The position numbers were made by a program, and so were the translations under genes. Shown piece by piece: positions 27,038-34,858 of a DNA stretch of 64,000 bases. How positions within the stretch are numbered: position 1 is the stretch's first letter; each line of letters starts with the position of its first letter. The notes under the pieces were generated by a model, which saw nothing but the letters and a program-made list of their open reading frames with translations, did not search any database and was not told the origin of the DNA. The stretch is from Limnochorda sp. L945t (GTDB lineage: Bacteria; Bacillota; Limnochordia; Limnochordales; Geochordaceae), in the NCBI RefSeq assembly GCF_035593305.1, contig NZ_CP141615.1, forward strand, positions 930,001 through 994,000, written 5' to 3'.

Positions 27038-27982
27038 GTGGCCTGGTACCGGGTGACGCTGCGCCTGCCGCCGGAGGCGGCCGACTGGGCCGGGTGGGTG
27101 GCGGGCCAGTGCGGCGCCTGCGGCGTGGAAGTGCAGGACCCAGACCCCGGCGACTCCCGGGCCACCACCCTGGTGGCCTACTTCTCGTCGGGGGTACAGG
27201 CTCGCCGGGCGGCGCGCCGCCTGCACGAGGAAGTGAGCGCCTGGGTGGAGGCGGCCGTCCCGGCGGCGCCTCCGCCGGACGGATCCGCGCGGAGAGCCTC
27301 CCCCATCCAGGTCGGGATCGCCTCTTTTTCCGACCGGGCCTGGCGCCTGGGGTGGCAGCAGGCCTGGGCCAGAACCCTCGCCCCCGTCCGGGTGGGCAGC
27401 TTCGAGGTCGTCGCCCGGGGGCGCGGCGGTCCTCCGAGCGCCGGCATCCGGCCGATCCGCCTCATCATACCCCCGAGCATGGCTTTCGGCACCGGGCATC
27501 ACCCCACGACGCAGCAGGCCCTGTGGGCCCTCGAGACGGAGCTTGCGGGCCGCGCGGCGGCCGTGGTCGCCGACGTCGGGACGGGCACCGGCGTGCTGGC
27601 CATCGCCGCGCGCCGGCTGGGCGCGTCGAGGGTGGTCGCCGTCGACACGGACCCGCTGGCGGTCGCCGCGGCACGGGAGAACGCGCGCCGAAACGGGGTG
27701 ACCCGGGTGGTGGTGCGCCGGGGCTCGGTGGACGCGGCCCGGCGGGCGCTGGCTCCCCGGGGCGCCGACGTGGTGGTGGCCAACTTGCTCGCCGAGTGGC
27801 TCGTCCGGCTGGCAGGCCCCCTGGCCGCGCTGGTCGAGCCGGGCGGCCTGCTCATCGGTGCCGGCATCGTCGCCGGACGTCTGGAGGAGGTGGCGGAGGC
27901 CATCGAGCGGCAGGGCCTCGGCGTGGAGGCGTGGGGGAGCTGGGGCGGGTGGGCGTGGATCACGGGGCGACGGGCTTCATGA
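27038..27982 (+). CDS. prmA: Ribosomal protein L11 methyltransferase
   Basis: PrmA trimethylates ribosomal protein L11 using S-adenosylmethionine. The 314-residue protein has the N-terminal substrate domain, then AFGTGHHPTTQQAL, motif I VADVGTGTGVLAIAA, the acidic VVAVDTDPLAV and VVVANLLAEWLVRLAGPLAALVEPGGLLIGAGI. It follows dnaJ by nine bases, as in Bacillus and most Firmicutes, and is probably co-transcribed with the heat-shock genes. Confidence 0.95.
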   Translation: MAWYRVTLRLPPEAADWAGWVAGQCGACGVEVQDPDPGDSRATTLVAYFSSGVQARRAARRLHEEVSAWVEAAVPAAPPPDGSARRASPIQVGIASFSDRAWRLGWQQAWARTLAPVRVGSFEVVARGRGGPPSAGIRPIRLIIPPSMAFGTGHHPTTQQALWALETELAGRAAAVVADVGTGTGVLAIAARRLGASRVVAVDTDPLAVAAARENARRNGVTRVVVRRGSVDAARRALAPRGADVVVANLLAEWLVRLAGPLAALVEPGGLLIGAGIVAGRLEEVAEAIERQGLGVEAWGSWGGWAWITGRRAS

Positions 27983-27998
27983 CGGACGGAGCAGGCCG

Positions 27999-28026
27999 GT
28001 GGGGCGGTCCGGCCGGGCCGCCCCAC
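27999..28026. terminator. Hairpin between convergent prmA and the secreted-protein gene
   Basis: GTGGGGCGG (27999-28007) pairs with CCGCCCCAC (28018-28026) over nine bp with a ten-base loop. There is no T-tract on either side, so termination efficiency is uncertain, but the position between convergent genes fits. Confidence 0.4.
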
Positions 28027-28074
28027 GCTGCGCCGGGGTCGTGACGGGAGGGCCGCCACGACCCTGCCAGGGCG

Positions 28075-28536
28075 TCAGAAAACGGGCGGGTAGGCCGGTG
28101 AATTGACGGCGAGATAGCGGTCCAGCGCCTTCTTGAGGTTGGCGGCCCAAACGCGAGCGAGCGTCTCGGGGGAGGCACCGTTGGAGCGGGCCGAGGCCTC
28201 GTCCACCGTCACGATGAGGTGCTCCCCGACGTGCAGGGCCGGGCCCGTCTGCAGCGAGGCGATGGTGACCATGTCCGGGGAAAGCTCGCTCCCGTACTGG
28301 TTGATCGCCTCGTTGATCCTCCGGTAAATCTCCTCCGCCCGCGCCCACACCGACTCCCAGCCTCCTGCCTCCCTGACACGCAGGATGACGACCCCGGAAA
28401 GCTCGACCGTCGCGTACGGAGCGGGCTCGGCGCTTCCGCCCGCCTCCTCAGCCAGCGCACCTGCCGGAAGCAGTCCCAGGAGCATCACCAGGGCAGTGGC
28501 TGCCACCCAAAATCCTTTGCGTCGCCTGGCGGCCAA
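28075..28536 (-). CDS. Secreted protein of unknown function (MscS-ectodomain-like)
   Basis: Start TTG 28536 follows GGGGAGGGAG at good spacing and gives 153 residues. A signal peptide is clear: AARRRKGFW, a hydrophobic core ATALVMLLGLLPAG, cleavage near ALA. The mature part (YATVELSGVVILRVRE, RAEEIYRRINEAI, EHLIVTVDEASARS, ETLARVWAANLKKALDRYL) resembles the soluble domain found before the channel part of some cyanobacterial-type MscS proteins and in stand-alone exported proteins. I have no firm family name. It is monocistronic and convergent with prmA. Confidence 0.75.
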   Translation of the reverse strand: MAARRRKGFWVAATALVMLLGLLPAGALAEEAGGSAEPAPYATVELSGVVILRVREAGGWESVWARAEEIYRRINEAINQYGSELSPDMVTIASLQTGPALHVGEHLIVTVDEASARSNGASPETLARVWAANLKKALDRYLAVNSPAYPPVF

Positions 28537-28695
28537 GGTGCTCTCCCTCCCCGAGAAGGCCCCAGTATCCCGGTCGGTTTCCACCTTCTGCGCGTGGCGG
28601 TGTACTCCTGCCGTCGCGACCTTGACCTGGAAAAGCGGGGGGCCGTACCATGCGCATGGAGCCTGCAACTCCGCTCACCGAGGAGGCTCGCCTGT

Positions 28696-29559
28696 ATGCC
28701 GGGTCTGGGCGATTACCACATGCACCTCGTCTCCGACGAGACCCGCGCTCCCCTGCCGTACGCTCCGCAACGGGTCGAGCGATACGTGGAGGCGGCTTTC
28801 GGAGCCGGAGTGGAGGAAATTGGCATCACCGAGCACTCCTTCCGGTTCGCCGAGTTCCGCGCCTCGATGGCGCCGCTCTGGGAGGAAGGCACCGGGCAGG
28901 ACCCCCAGGTGAGGGCATGGCTGGAGCATGAGTTCGAGGAACCGCTCGAACGGTATGTCGGGGCTGTCCGCCGGGCCATGGAGCGGGGACTTCCCGTACG
29001 GCTCGGGATCGAGGTCGACTACGTACCCGGCGCGGAGGAGGCGATCCGCCAGGCCCTCGAAGGGGTGCCGTGGGACTACGTCATGGGGTCGGTGCACTTC
29101 GTGGACGGCATGTGCGTCGACTGCGATCCCGCCATCGGGTGGCCCGGGGCGGACGTCGATCGGGTGTGGCTCCGTTACTACGAGCTGATGGGCCAGGCGG
29201 CCCGGAGCGGGCTATTCGACGTGCTGAGTCACCCGGACCTGCCGAAGAAGTTCGGCATGCGGCCGGTTCGCTTTCCCGAGGAGAGCTTCGAGCGGTTCTT
29301 GCAGGCTGCCCGGGGGGCGGGGACCGCGGTCGAGATCAACACGGCGGGCTTGCGCAAGCCCGCCCACGAGATTTACCCCGCGCGTTCGCTCTTGAGCCGG
29401 ATGGTGGCGGCGGGCCTGGACGTGCACCTGGGATCGGACGCCCACTCGCCGGAACAGATCGGGGCCGGGTTCGAGCAGGCCATAGCCTGGGCGAGGGAGG
29501 CCGGCGTGCGGCGCCTGGTCCGGTGGCAGTCGCGCAAGCGAAGGTACCAACCGCTGTGA
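28696..29559 (+). CDS. hisJ: PHP-family phosphatase, probable histidinol-phosphatase
   Basis: HisJ/HisK-type PHP enzymes remove phosphate from histidinol phosphate in histidine synthesis. The 287-residue protein has the trinuclear metal motifs GDYHMHL (residues 5-11), EIGITEHS, GIEVDYVPGAEE, YVMGSVHF, VLSHPDLPKKFG, VEINTAGLRKP and HLGSDAHSPEQIG. ATG 28696 follows GAGGAGG by about ten bases. No other his gene is nearby, so a different phosphoester substrate cannot be excluded. Its stop overlaps a GTG of the next frame, but that gene probably starts 20 bases on. Confidence 0.85.
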   Translation: MPGLGDYHMHLVSDETRAPLPYAPQRVERYVEAAFGAGVEEIGITEHSFRFAEFRASMAPLWEEGTGQDPQVRAWLEHEFEEPLERYVGAVRRAMERGLPVRLGIEVDYVPGAEEAIRQALEGVPWDYVMGSVHFVDGMCVDCDPAIGWPGADVDRVWLRYYELMGQAARSGLFDVLSHPDLPKKFGMRPVRFPEESFERFLQAARGAGTAVEINTAGLRKPAHEIYPARSLLSRMVAAGLDVHLGSDAHSPEQIGAGFEQAIAWAREAGVRRLVRWQSRKRRYQPL

Positions 29560-29576
29560 AGGGTGGAGACGCAGGC

Positions 29577-30734
29577 GTGGGCAACGGTCGTGGACGCAAA
29601 GGCACGGCGTCCCTCGGCGCAGGGCCCTGGCGCCGGGTGGGTCCGGCGCTGGCGCTGGCGGCGGGCGTCGCCGTGCTGGCGACGGGCCTGTGGGGGGCCG
29701 CCGCCCGGGAGGTGGCCGCGGCGCCGGCCGCCACGTCCTCCTTGCCGTTGGAGCTCCAGTGGGTGCCGGTGCTGGATCTGAGCGGGCCGGTACTGGGCGT
29801 CGAGCTGTGGGGCGCGGCCGATCCCTGGCTCGCGTACGCGGGCGCGGGGTGGGAGCCGGAGGACCCCACCGACCCCCGCGGGTACGAGCGGGACGGGCCG
29901 CGCGTGCGAGTTGGCACGGTGCTCTCGATGGCGCCTACGGACACCCTCGACCTTCGGGCCATGCACTGGCCCGTGAGCTGGGTGCCCGGTTGGGACGGGA
30001 CCACCGGGCTCACGGTACGCTGGGTCCACCTGGGGCCGCAACGCGTGTCGTTCGGCCTCGGAGCCCTCGTCGGGGATCTCTGGGCGCGGCAGGAAACGAC
30101 CATGGAGTTCTTGCGGCCGTCCACGTCGACCCGTTTCCGGGCATTGCGGGCGAGTGTCCAGGCGCCGTGGGAGATCGCTCCGGACCTGCTGGCGGAGCCG
30201 AAGCTCGACCTGGTGGGCGGCGTGGCCAGCCAGCAGCCCGGCGGGCACTCCGGGGAAGAGGGCTTCGCGGCGCTCATGCTGCGAGTGCCCGTCATGGTGC
30301 AGGGGTTCCGGGTGGAGGCCAAGCTCGGTTCCGCCTGGGGGGGCGGGAGCACGGATACGCCCGTCTTATCCCGCCTCGGCTTTCGGGCCGGCGGGTGGCC
30401 GGCGGAACTCCTGGTGCGGGGGGCGGCTCCGACTGGCGCCCAGGCGCCCGGGCGCGCAGGGCTGGGCCTGACGCTGGAGCGTGAGTTCAGCCTGCCGCCA
30501 CCGCCGGTGCAGCTGTGGCTCGGGCCGGATACGGCGTCGTACGGTCTGCTCTTCGCCGACTGGGCGGCCAAGGCGTCCAACTTCAGCTTCCGCGACTCCG
30601 AGTCGGCCTTCGCCTTCGGCGTGGGGGCCGGCGTGCGGGGGAGGGCCGGGGACCTGCAGGCGTTCCTGGGGATCGAGCCCGTGGGCGGGGGCGCGGTCCC
30701 GCGCCTTGGGGCGCGCTTTTCGAGCGGCTTCTGA
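29577..30734 (+). CDS. Secreted beta-barrel-like protein, putative outer-membrane protein
   Basis: I do not recognise the family. The 385-residue product has a basic start, a signal peptide core (ALALAAGVAVLATGLWG) with cleavage near AAAR-EVAAAP, and then a long series of amphipathic strands with aromatic girdles (LELQWVPVLDL, LTVRWVHLGPQRVSFGLGALVGDLW, FGVGAGVRGRAGDLQAFLGIE). It ends in RLGARFSSGF, a C-terminal phenylalanine on a beta strand, the classic outer-membrane barrel signature. No other domain is seen. Start GTG 29577 is preferred over GTG 29556 because GGTGGAG sits eight bases before it. The gene is co-oriented with hisJ and the DMT transporter. Confidence 0.75.
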   Translation: MGNGRGRKGTASLGAGPWRRVGPALALAAGVAVLATGLWGAAAREVAAAPAATSSLPLELQWVPVLDLSGPVLGVELWGAADPWLAYAGAGWEPEDPTDPRGYERDGPRVRVGTVLSMAPTDTLDLRAMHWPVSWVPGWDGTTGLTVRWVHLGPQRVSFGLGALVGDLWARQETTMEFLRPSTSTRFRALRASVQAPWEIAPDLLAEPKLDLVGGVASQQPGGHSGEEGFAALMLRVPVMVQGFRVEAKLGSAWGGGSTDTPVLSRLGFRAGGWPAELLVRGAAPTGAQAPGRAGLGLTLEREFSLPPPPVQLWLGPDTASYGLLFADWAAKASNFSFRDSESAFAFGVGAGVRGRAGDLQAFLGIEPVGGGAVPRLGARFSSGF

Positions 30735-30755
30735 GGCCATCCCCGGAGGCAACCC

Positions 30756-31811
30756 ATGCAGCGTGCCGGTGCGGCCCTCATGCTGGCGGCGGCCGCCTCC
30801 ATCTGGGGCGGCATGTACGCGGTGAGCCGGGTCGTCATGGAGCAGATCCCGCCCTGGACGCTGCTCGGCGTCCGCCTGGCGGTGGGCGGGGCCGTCCTGT
30901 TGGCGGCGGCGCTCGTGCTGGGCGAACGGATGCCGTCTCGGGCCGCCGGCTTGCTGGGGCTCGCCGGGCTGGTGGGTCCCGGGGTCTCCCTGGGCTTGCA
31001 GTTCGAGGGGACCCACTGGACGGGGGCGTCCGTGGGGGCTCTGGTGACGTCGGCGTCGCCGGCGTTCATGGCCCTCTTCGGGTGGTGGCTCCTGCAGGAG
31101 CGCCCCAACGGGCGCCAGTTCCTGGCGACGGCGGCGGCCATCGCGGGGGCGGCGCTGATGGCGCTCGGTAGACCCGAAGGAGAGGGAACGGCGAGCTGGG
31201 CCGGGGCCGTGGAGGTCGCGGCCCGGCCATTCCTGCTCGGGGTGGCGTGGCTGGTCGGGGCGGCGCTCACATGGGCCCTCTACTCCGTGCTGGTACGCCT
31301 GATCACCACCCGGTACCAGGTGAGCGCGCTCTTGACCACGGCGGTGGCGAGCCTGACGGGCCTCGTGGTGGCCCTGCCCATGGCGCTGCGAGAGACGGGC
31401 CCGCGTGGCGCCCTGGCGGCTCCGGCGGCCACGCCGGCACCGGCCGGGCACGGCCTGGCCGCAGCCCTGGCACCGCTGCTGCAGGGCGACCCGGGCGTCG
31501 TGGCAGGGGTGGCCTACCTCGGCCTGGTCTCGACGGCGCTGGCCTTCTTCCTCTGGAGCAAGGGCCTGGAAAGCCTGGAGGCGGCCACGGCCAGCCTCTT
31601 CTTCTTCCTTCAGCCTCTGGTCGGCACGGCCCTGGGCGTCGGGGTGCTGGGCGAGCCCGCTTCGGGCATGACCTGGGCCGGAGGGGCGCTGATCCTGCTC
31701 GGCGTCGCGCTGGCCTCCGGCGGCGCGACGGGGCGTGGGGGACGGGGCCTCGAGCGAGTCAGAGTCGCCGGCCACCGGCCTTACGACCGATCGGCGCGCA
31801 CCCCGGACTGA
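30756..31811 (+). CDS. DMT-superfamily (EamA) transporter
   Basis: The 351-residue membrane protein has two repeats of the EamA domain, about ten spans in all (LMLAAAASIWGGMYAVSR, LLGVRLAVGGAVLLAAALVLGE; second repeat GAALTWALYSVLVRL, PGVVAGVAYLGLVSTALAFFLW, LFFFLQPLVGTALGVGVLGE). Such permeases export or import amino acids, drugs or metabolites; the substrate is not predictable. ATG 30756 follows CGGAGG by six bases. The last 31 bases overlap the convergent UDG gene. An extended loop rich in Ala/Pro interrupts the second repeat. Confidence 0.88.
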   Translation: MQRAGAALMLAAAASIWGGMYAVSRVVMEQIPPWTLLGVRLAVGGAVLLAAALVLGERMPSRAAGLLGLAGLVGPGVSLGLQFEGTHWTGASVGALVTSASPAFMALFGWWLLQERPNGRQFLATAAAIAGAALMALGRPEGEGTASWAGAVEVAARPFLLGVAWLVGAALTWALYSVLVRLITTRYQVSALLTTAVASLTGLVVALPMALRETGPRGALAAPAATPAPAGHGLAAALAPLLQGDPGVVAGVAYLGLVSTALAFFLWSKGLESLEAATASLFFFLQPLVGTALGVGVLGEPASGMTWAGGALILLGVALASGGATGRGGRGLERVRVAGHRPYDRSARTPD

Positions 31812-32536
31812 TCGTCCGCCTCCTGGAGAAGCCGGCGTACCCGGGCCAGGACCTCGTCCATCATGGCGGCGGTGAGCCGCCCGGTCTGGGTGTTTTGCCG
31901 GCTGGGATGGTAGGAGGCGACCAGCGCGGGCAGGTCGCCCCCGGGCTCGATCGTCGCCCCGTGGGAAAAGCGGGCGTGACGCAACAGCTCCCGGGCCGGC
32001 GGGTCGTGGGCGGCCCGGGAGAGGAGCAGGCGGCGGGCCACGTCGAAGCCGATACGCCCCAGGGCCAGGATGACCCGGCACCGGTGGAGCAGCGCCATCT
32101 CCTGCTCGAGGAAGGGGTAGCAGCGCTCCATCTCCTCCGGCAGCGGCCGGTTGTCGGGTGGGGCGCACCGGACCGGTGCGGTCATGAACGCGTCGATGAG
32201 CCGCAGCCCGTCCTCGGCGTGCTCCGAGCGCGCCTGGTTAGCGAACCCCGCCCTGAACAGCGCCCCCACGAGGAAGTCGCCTGAGCTGTCCCCGGTGAAC
32301 ATCCGCCCCGTGCGGTTGGCCCCGTGGGCGGCCGGGGCCAGGCCGACGATGACCAGACGAGCCGCGGGGTCACCGAAGCCGGGCACCGGCCGGCCCCAGT
32401 ACGACCATGAGGCGTAGGCCGGCCGCCTGGTGCGGGCCACCAGGGTGCGGTACTCCACCAGGCGGGGGCAGGCCGTGCACGAGACGATGCGCTCGCGCAA
32501 GCGCTCCCACCCGGCATCTCCGTCGTGAAGTGGCAC
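31781..32536 (-). CDS. Family 5 uracil-DNA glycosylase (UDGb)
   Basis: The enzyme removes uracil and related deaminated bases from DNA. The 251-residue protein has the UDGb signature GLAPAAHGANRTGRMFTGDSSG near residue 61, four cysteines expected to hold a 4Fe-4S cluster (CTACPR at the start and CAPPDNRPLPEEMERC in the middle), and the C-terminal HPSRQNTQTGR replacing the leucine loop. GTG 32536 is preceded by GGGGGG eight bases upstream; the conserved part begins shortly after. UDGb is typical of thermophiles and high-GC bacteria. It is divergent from the DUF763 gene. Confidence 0.9.
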   Translation of the reverse strand: MPLHDGDAGWERLRERIVSCTACPRLVEYRTLVARTRRPAYASWSYWGRPVPGFGDPAARLVIVGLAPAAHGANRTGRMFTGDSSGDFLVGALFRAGFANQARSEHAEDGLRLIDAFMTAPVRCAPPDNRPLPEEMERCYPFLEQEMALLHRCRVILALGRIGFDVARRLLLSRAAHDPPARELLRHARFSHGATIEPGGDLPALVASYHPSRQNTQTGRLTAAMMDEVLARVRRLLQEADDQSGVRADRS

Positions 32537-32558
32537 GGAAGCGACCCCCCGCCCGCAG

Positions 32559-32564
32559 TATAAT
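32559..32564. promoter_or_regulatory. Overlapping divergent -10 elements for udg and the DUF763 gene
   Basis: TATAAT reads forward at 32559-32564, 22 bases before the DUF763 ATG. On the other strand the same bases read TATACT (offset by two), about 20 bases before the UDG GTG. Neither has a good -35. The two genes appear to compete for one stretch of DNA. Confidence 0.5.
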
Positions 32565-32585
32565 GGGCCGAGGAGCTGGAGAGGA

Positions 32586-33737
32586 ATGGCAGGGCACACC
32601 GGCACGGCGATGCTCCCCCTGCACGGAGGGCGGTGCCCGCCGTGGCTGTTCGACCGCATGAAGCGGCTCGGGGCGGTCATCGTCGAGGCCATGGTGGAGG
32701 AGTGGGGCCCGGACGAGGTGCTGCGGCGGCTGGCGGACCCCTTCTGGTTCCAGTCTCTGGGCAGCGTGCTGGGCTACGACTGGCACTCGTCGGGCGTGAC
32801 CACGGTGGTGTGCGGCGCGCTCAAAGAAGGGCTGCAGGGCCGGATGGGAGAGCTGGGGCTGTTCGTGTGCGGCGGCAAGGGCGCCACCTCCCGGCGGACG
32901 CCGGACGAGATCGCCGCCCACGTGGAGCGCCACGGCCTGCTCCTCGATCCCGCGACCCTCGTCCGGGCGAGCCGTATGGCTGCCAAGGTGGACAGCGCCG
33001 TCATCCAGGACGGGCACCAGATCTACCACCACGCGTTTTTCTTCACGCCTTCCGGGCGCTGGTGCGTCGTCCAGCAGGGGATGAACGAGCGGACCCGCTG
33101 GGCCCGCCGCTACCACTGGCTCTCCGAGGCGGTACGCTCCTTCGTGGAAGAGCCCCACGCGGCCATCCTGGGCATGCGCCAGGCATCCATCCCGCTCAAC
33201 ATGGCTGCCCGGGAGAGCGACGCGGCGCGCAAGGCGTCGGTGCAACTGGCCGGGAAGGACCTGGCCTGGTGGCGGCGGGAGCTCGATCGGATCGGGCGCA
33301 CCCGCGAGCTGAGGCTCCCTGCGGGCCACGCCATCGAGCGGACGCCGCAGCTGGAGCGGGCGTTGTCGGCGCTTTACCGGGCGGAGCCCGCGGACTATGA
33401 GGCGCTGGTCGGGGCGGCGGGGGTAGGCCCTCGTACCGTGCGGGCCCTGGCCATGGTCGCCGAGATCGTCTATGGGGCACGGCCCAGCTACCGGGACCCC
33501 GTGCGGTATGCCTTCGCCCACGGAGGGAAAGACGGGATTCCCTTCCCCGTGGACCGGGAGCTCTACGATCGGACGGTAGCCGTGTGGAAGCGGGCAGTGG
33601 CCCGGGCGCGGCTGGGTCGCCGGGAGACGCTGGAGGCGCTGCGGCGGCTCGGAGAGATGGACCGGCTGGCACCTTTCGAGGCGGGTGCACGCCGGGCCGG
33701 GCCCTCGGCCGGGACGGAGAGGGGCACGGTGGGTTGA
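32586..33737 (+). CDS. DUF763 family protein
   Basis: The 383-residue protein matches DUF763 closely: TAMLPLHGGRCPPWLF (start), DPFWFQSLGSVLGYDWHSSGVTT, GGKGATSRRTPDEI, DSAVIQDGHQIYHHAFFF, QQGMNE and the C-terminal YADPVRYAFAHGGKDG-like segment (here SYRDPVRYAFAHGGKDGIPFPVDRELYD). Just before that is a helix-hairpin-helix-like stretch (LVGAAGVGPRTVRALAMVAEIVYG near residues 270-294), similar to DNA-repair glycosylases. DUF763 has no agreed function. Its divergent partner is a uracil-DNA glycosylase, which suggests DNA repair. GGAGAGGA lies immediately before ATG 32586. Confidence 0.9.
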   Translation: MAGHTGTAMLPLHGGRCPPWLFDRMKRLGAVIVEAMVEEWGPDEVLRRLADPFWFQSLGSVLGYDWHSSGVTTVVCGALKEGLQGRMGELGLFVCGGKGATSRRTPDEIAAHVERHGLLLDPATLVRASRMAAKVDSAVIQDGHQIYHHAFFFTPSGRWCVVQQGMNERTRWARRYHWLSEAVRSFVEEPHAAILGMRQASIPLNMAARESDAARKASVQLAGKDLAWWRRELDRIGRTRELRLPAGHAIERTPQLERALSALYRAEPADYEALVGAAGVGPRTVRALAMVAEIVYGARPSYRDPVRYAFAHGGKDGIPFPVDRELYDRTVAVWKRAVARARLGRRETLEALRRLGEMDRLAPFEAGARRAGPSAGTERGTVG

Positions 33738-34714
33738 CGCAGACCGCGCCGGTGGAGCCCGGGGCGCATCGAAGCCGCCGGCTGGCCGACGGGACGCTCC
33801 TTTTCATCACGCTGGTCTGGGGTGTCACGTTCGTCGCCGTCAAGGACGCGGTGAGCCGCGTCCCCGTCTTTTCCTTCCTGACCCTGCGCTTTGCTCTGGC
33901 GGCCGTTACCCTGGCGCTGTGGCTGGCGGTGAAGGGATGGAAGAGCCGGCGCCGAGGGGCCGAGCCTGCCGGCGGCAGCGGCGGCTCACCGGACGGACCG
34001 CCGGCGAGCTGGGCCGGGCTCTTGACGGGCGGGCTCCTCTTTCTCGGTTATGCTTTCCAGACGCTGGGGCTGCAGTACACGAGCCCGGGCAAGGCGGGGT
34101 TCATCACGGGCCTGTCGGTGGTACTGGTGCCGATCCTGGAGGCCTGGGTCTTTCGCAGGCCGCCGGGACGGGCGGCGCTGGTGGGCGTCGCGCTGGCCGC
34201 CGCCGGCATGGCCGTCATGTCGCTGGAGCCGGCCGACCTGGCGGTCCACCGGGGGGACCTGCTGGTGCTGATGTGCGCCGTGGCGTTCGGCGCCCACGTG
34301 ACCGCGGTGGCTCACCTGGGCCGGCGCTCCGAGAGCGTCTCGTTCACCCTCTGGCAGGTGCTGGCCGTGGTCGCCCTCAGCGCGGCCGTCGCCTCGTTCG
34401 AACGATGGGAGGGCCGGGGACTGGATGCGGCGGTCGCCGGGACCCTCGTGGTCACGGGCCCGCTGGTGAGCGGCGTGTTATTGCTGGCCCAGGTCTGGGG
34501 GCAGCGAAGGACCTCGGCCACCCACGCGGCCGTCATCTTCGCCATGGAGCCGGTCTTCGCCGCGCTCGGCGGGTGGGCCCTGGCCGGCGAACGCCTGGGC
34601 GTGCGGGGTCTCGTCGGGGGCGTACTGATCCTGGCCGGGATGCTGGCGGCCGAGCTCGGGCGGCACGGCACCCGTCCACTCCCCCTGGAGAGCCCCGCGT
34701 CGCGGCCGGCCTGA
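33734..34714 (+). CDS. DMT-superfamily (EamA) transporter
   Basis: The 326-residue membrane protein has ten predicted spans in two EamA repeats (LLFITLVWGVTFVAVKDAVS, FLTLRFALAAVTLALWLAV, GLLFLGYAFQTLGLQYTSPGKAGFITGLSVVLVPILEAWVF; second half LLVLMCAVAFGAHVTAVAHLG, AAVIFAMEPVFAALGGWALAGERLG). It is of a different subgroup from the one at 30756 and resembles YdcZ/RhaT-like permeases. The TTG start overlaps the DUF763 stop (TTGA), so the two are coupled. The substrate is unknown. Confidence 0.88.
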   Translation: MTQTAPVEPGAHRSRRLADGTLLFITLVWGVTFVAVKDAVSRVPVFSFLTLRFALAAVTLALWLAVKGWKSRRRGAEPAGGSGGSPDGPPASWAGLLTGGLLFLGYAFQTLGLQYTSPGKAGFITGLSVVLVPILEAWVFRRPPGRAALVGVALAAAGMAVMSLEPADLAVHRGDLLVLMCAVAFGAHVTAVAHLGRRSESVSFTLWQVLAVVALSAAVASFERWEGRGLDAAVAGTLVVTGPLVSGVLLLAQVWGQRRTSATHAAVIFAMEPVFAALGGWALAGERLGVRGLVGGVLILAGMLAAELGRHGTRPLPLESPASRPA

Positions 34715-34770
34715 AACGCAACCGTTGCATCCTCGTCGTCTCGTTTTTGGCCGCGCCCCGGCCCTCGCTC

Positions 34771-34779
34771 TGGTATAGT
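34771..34779 (+). promoter_or_regulatory. Extended -10 promoter of the 5'-nucleotidase gene
   Basis: TGGTATAGT fits an extended -10 element. No -35 is evident. It lies 80 bases before the start, leaving a leader that contains a hairpin: CCTGCCAG (34806-34813) pairs perfectly with CTGGCAGG (34819-34826) around a five-base loop. Confidence 0.5.
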
Positions 34780-34858
34780 GGGACGTGGGACCAGCTTCCC
34801 CACGTCCTGCCAGCTTGCCTGGCAGGGCTCAATCGTTTGCCTGGAGGAGGCGGGGGCG

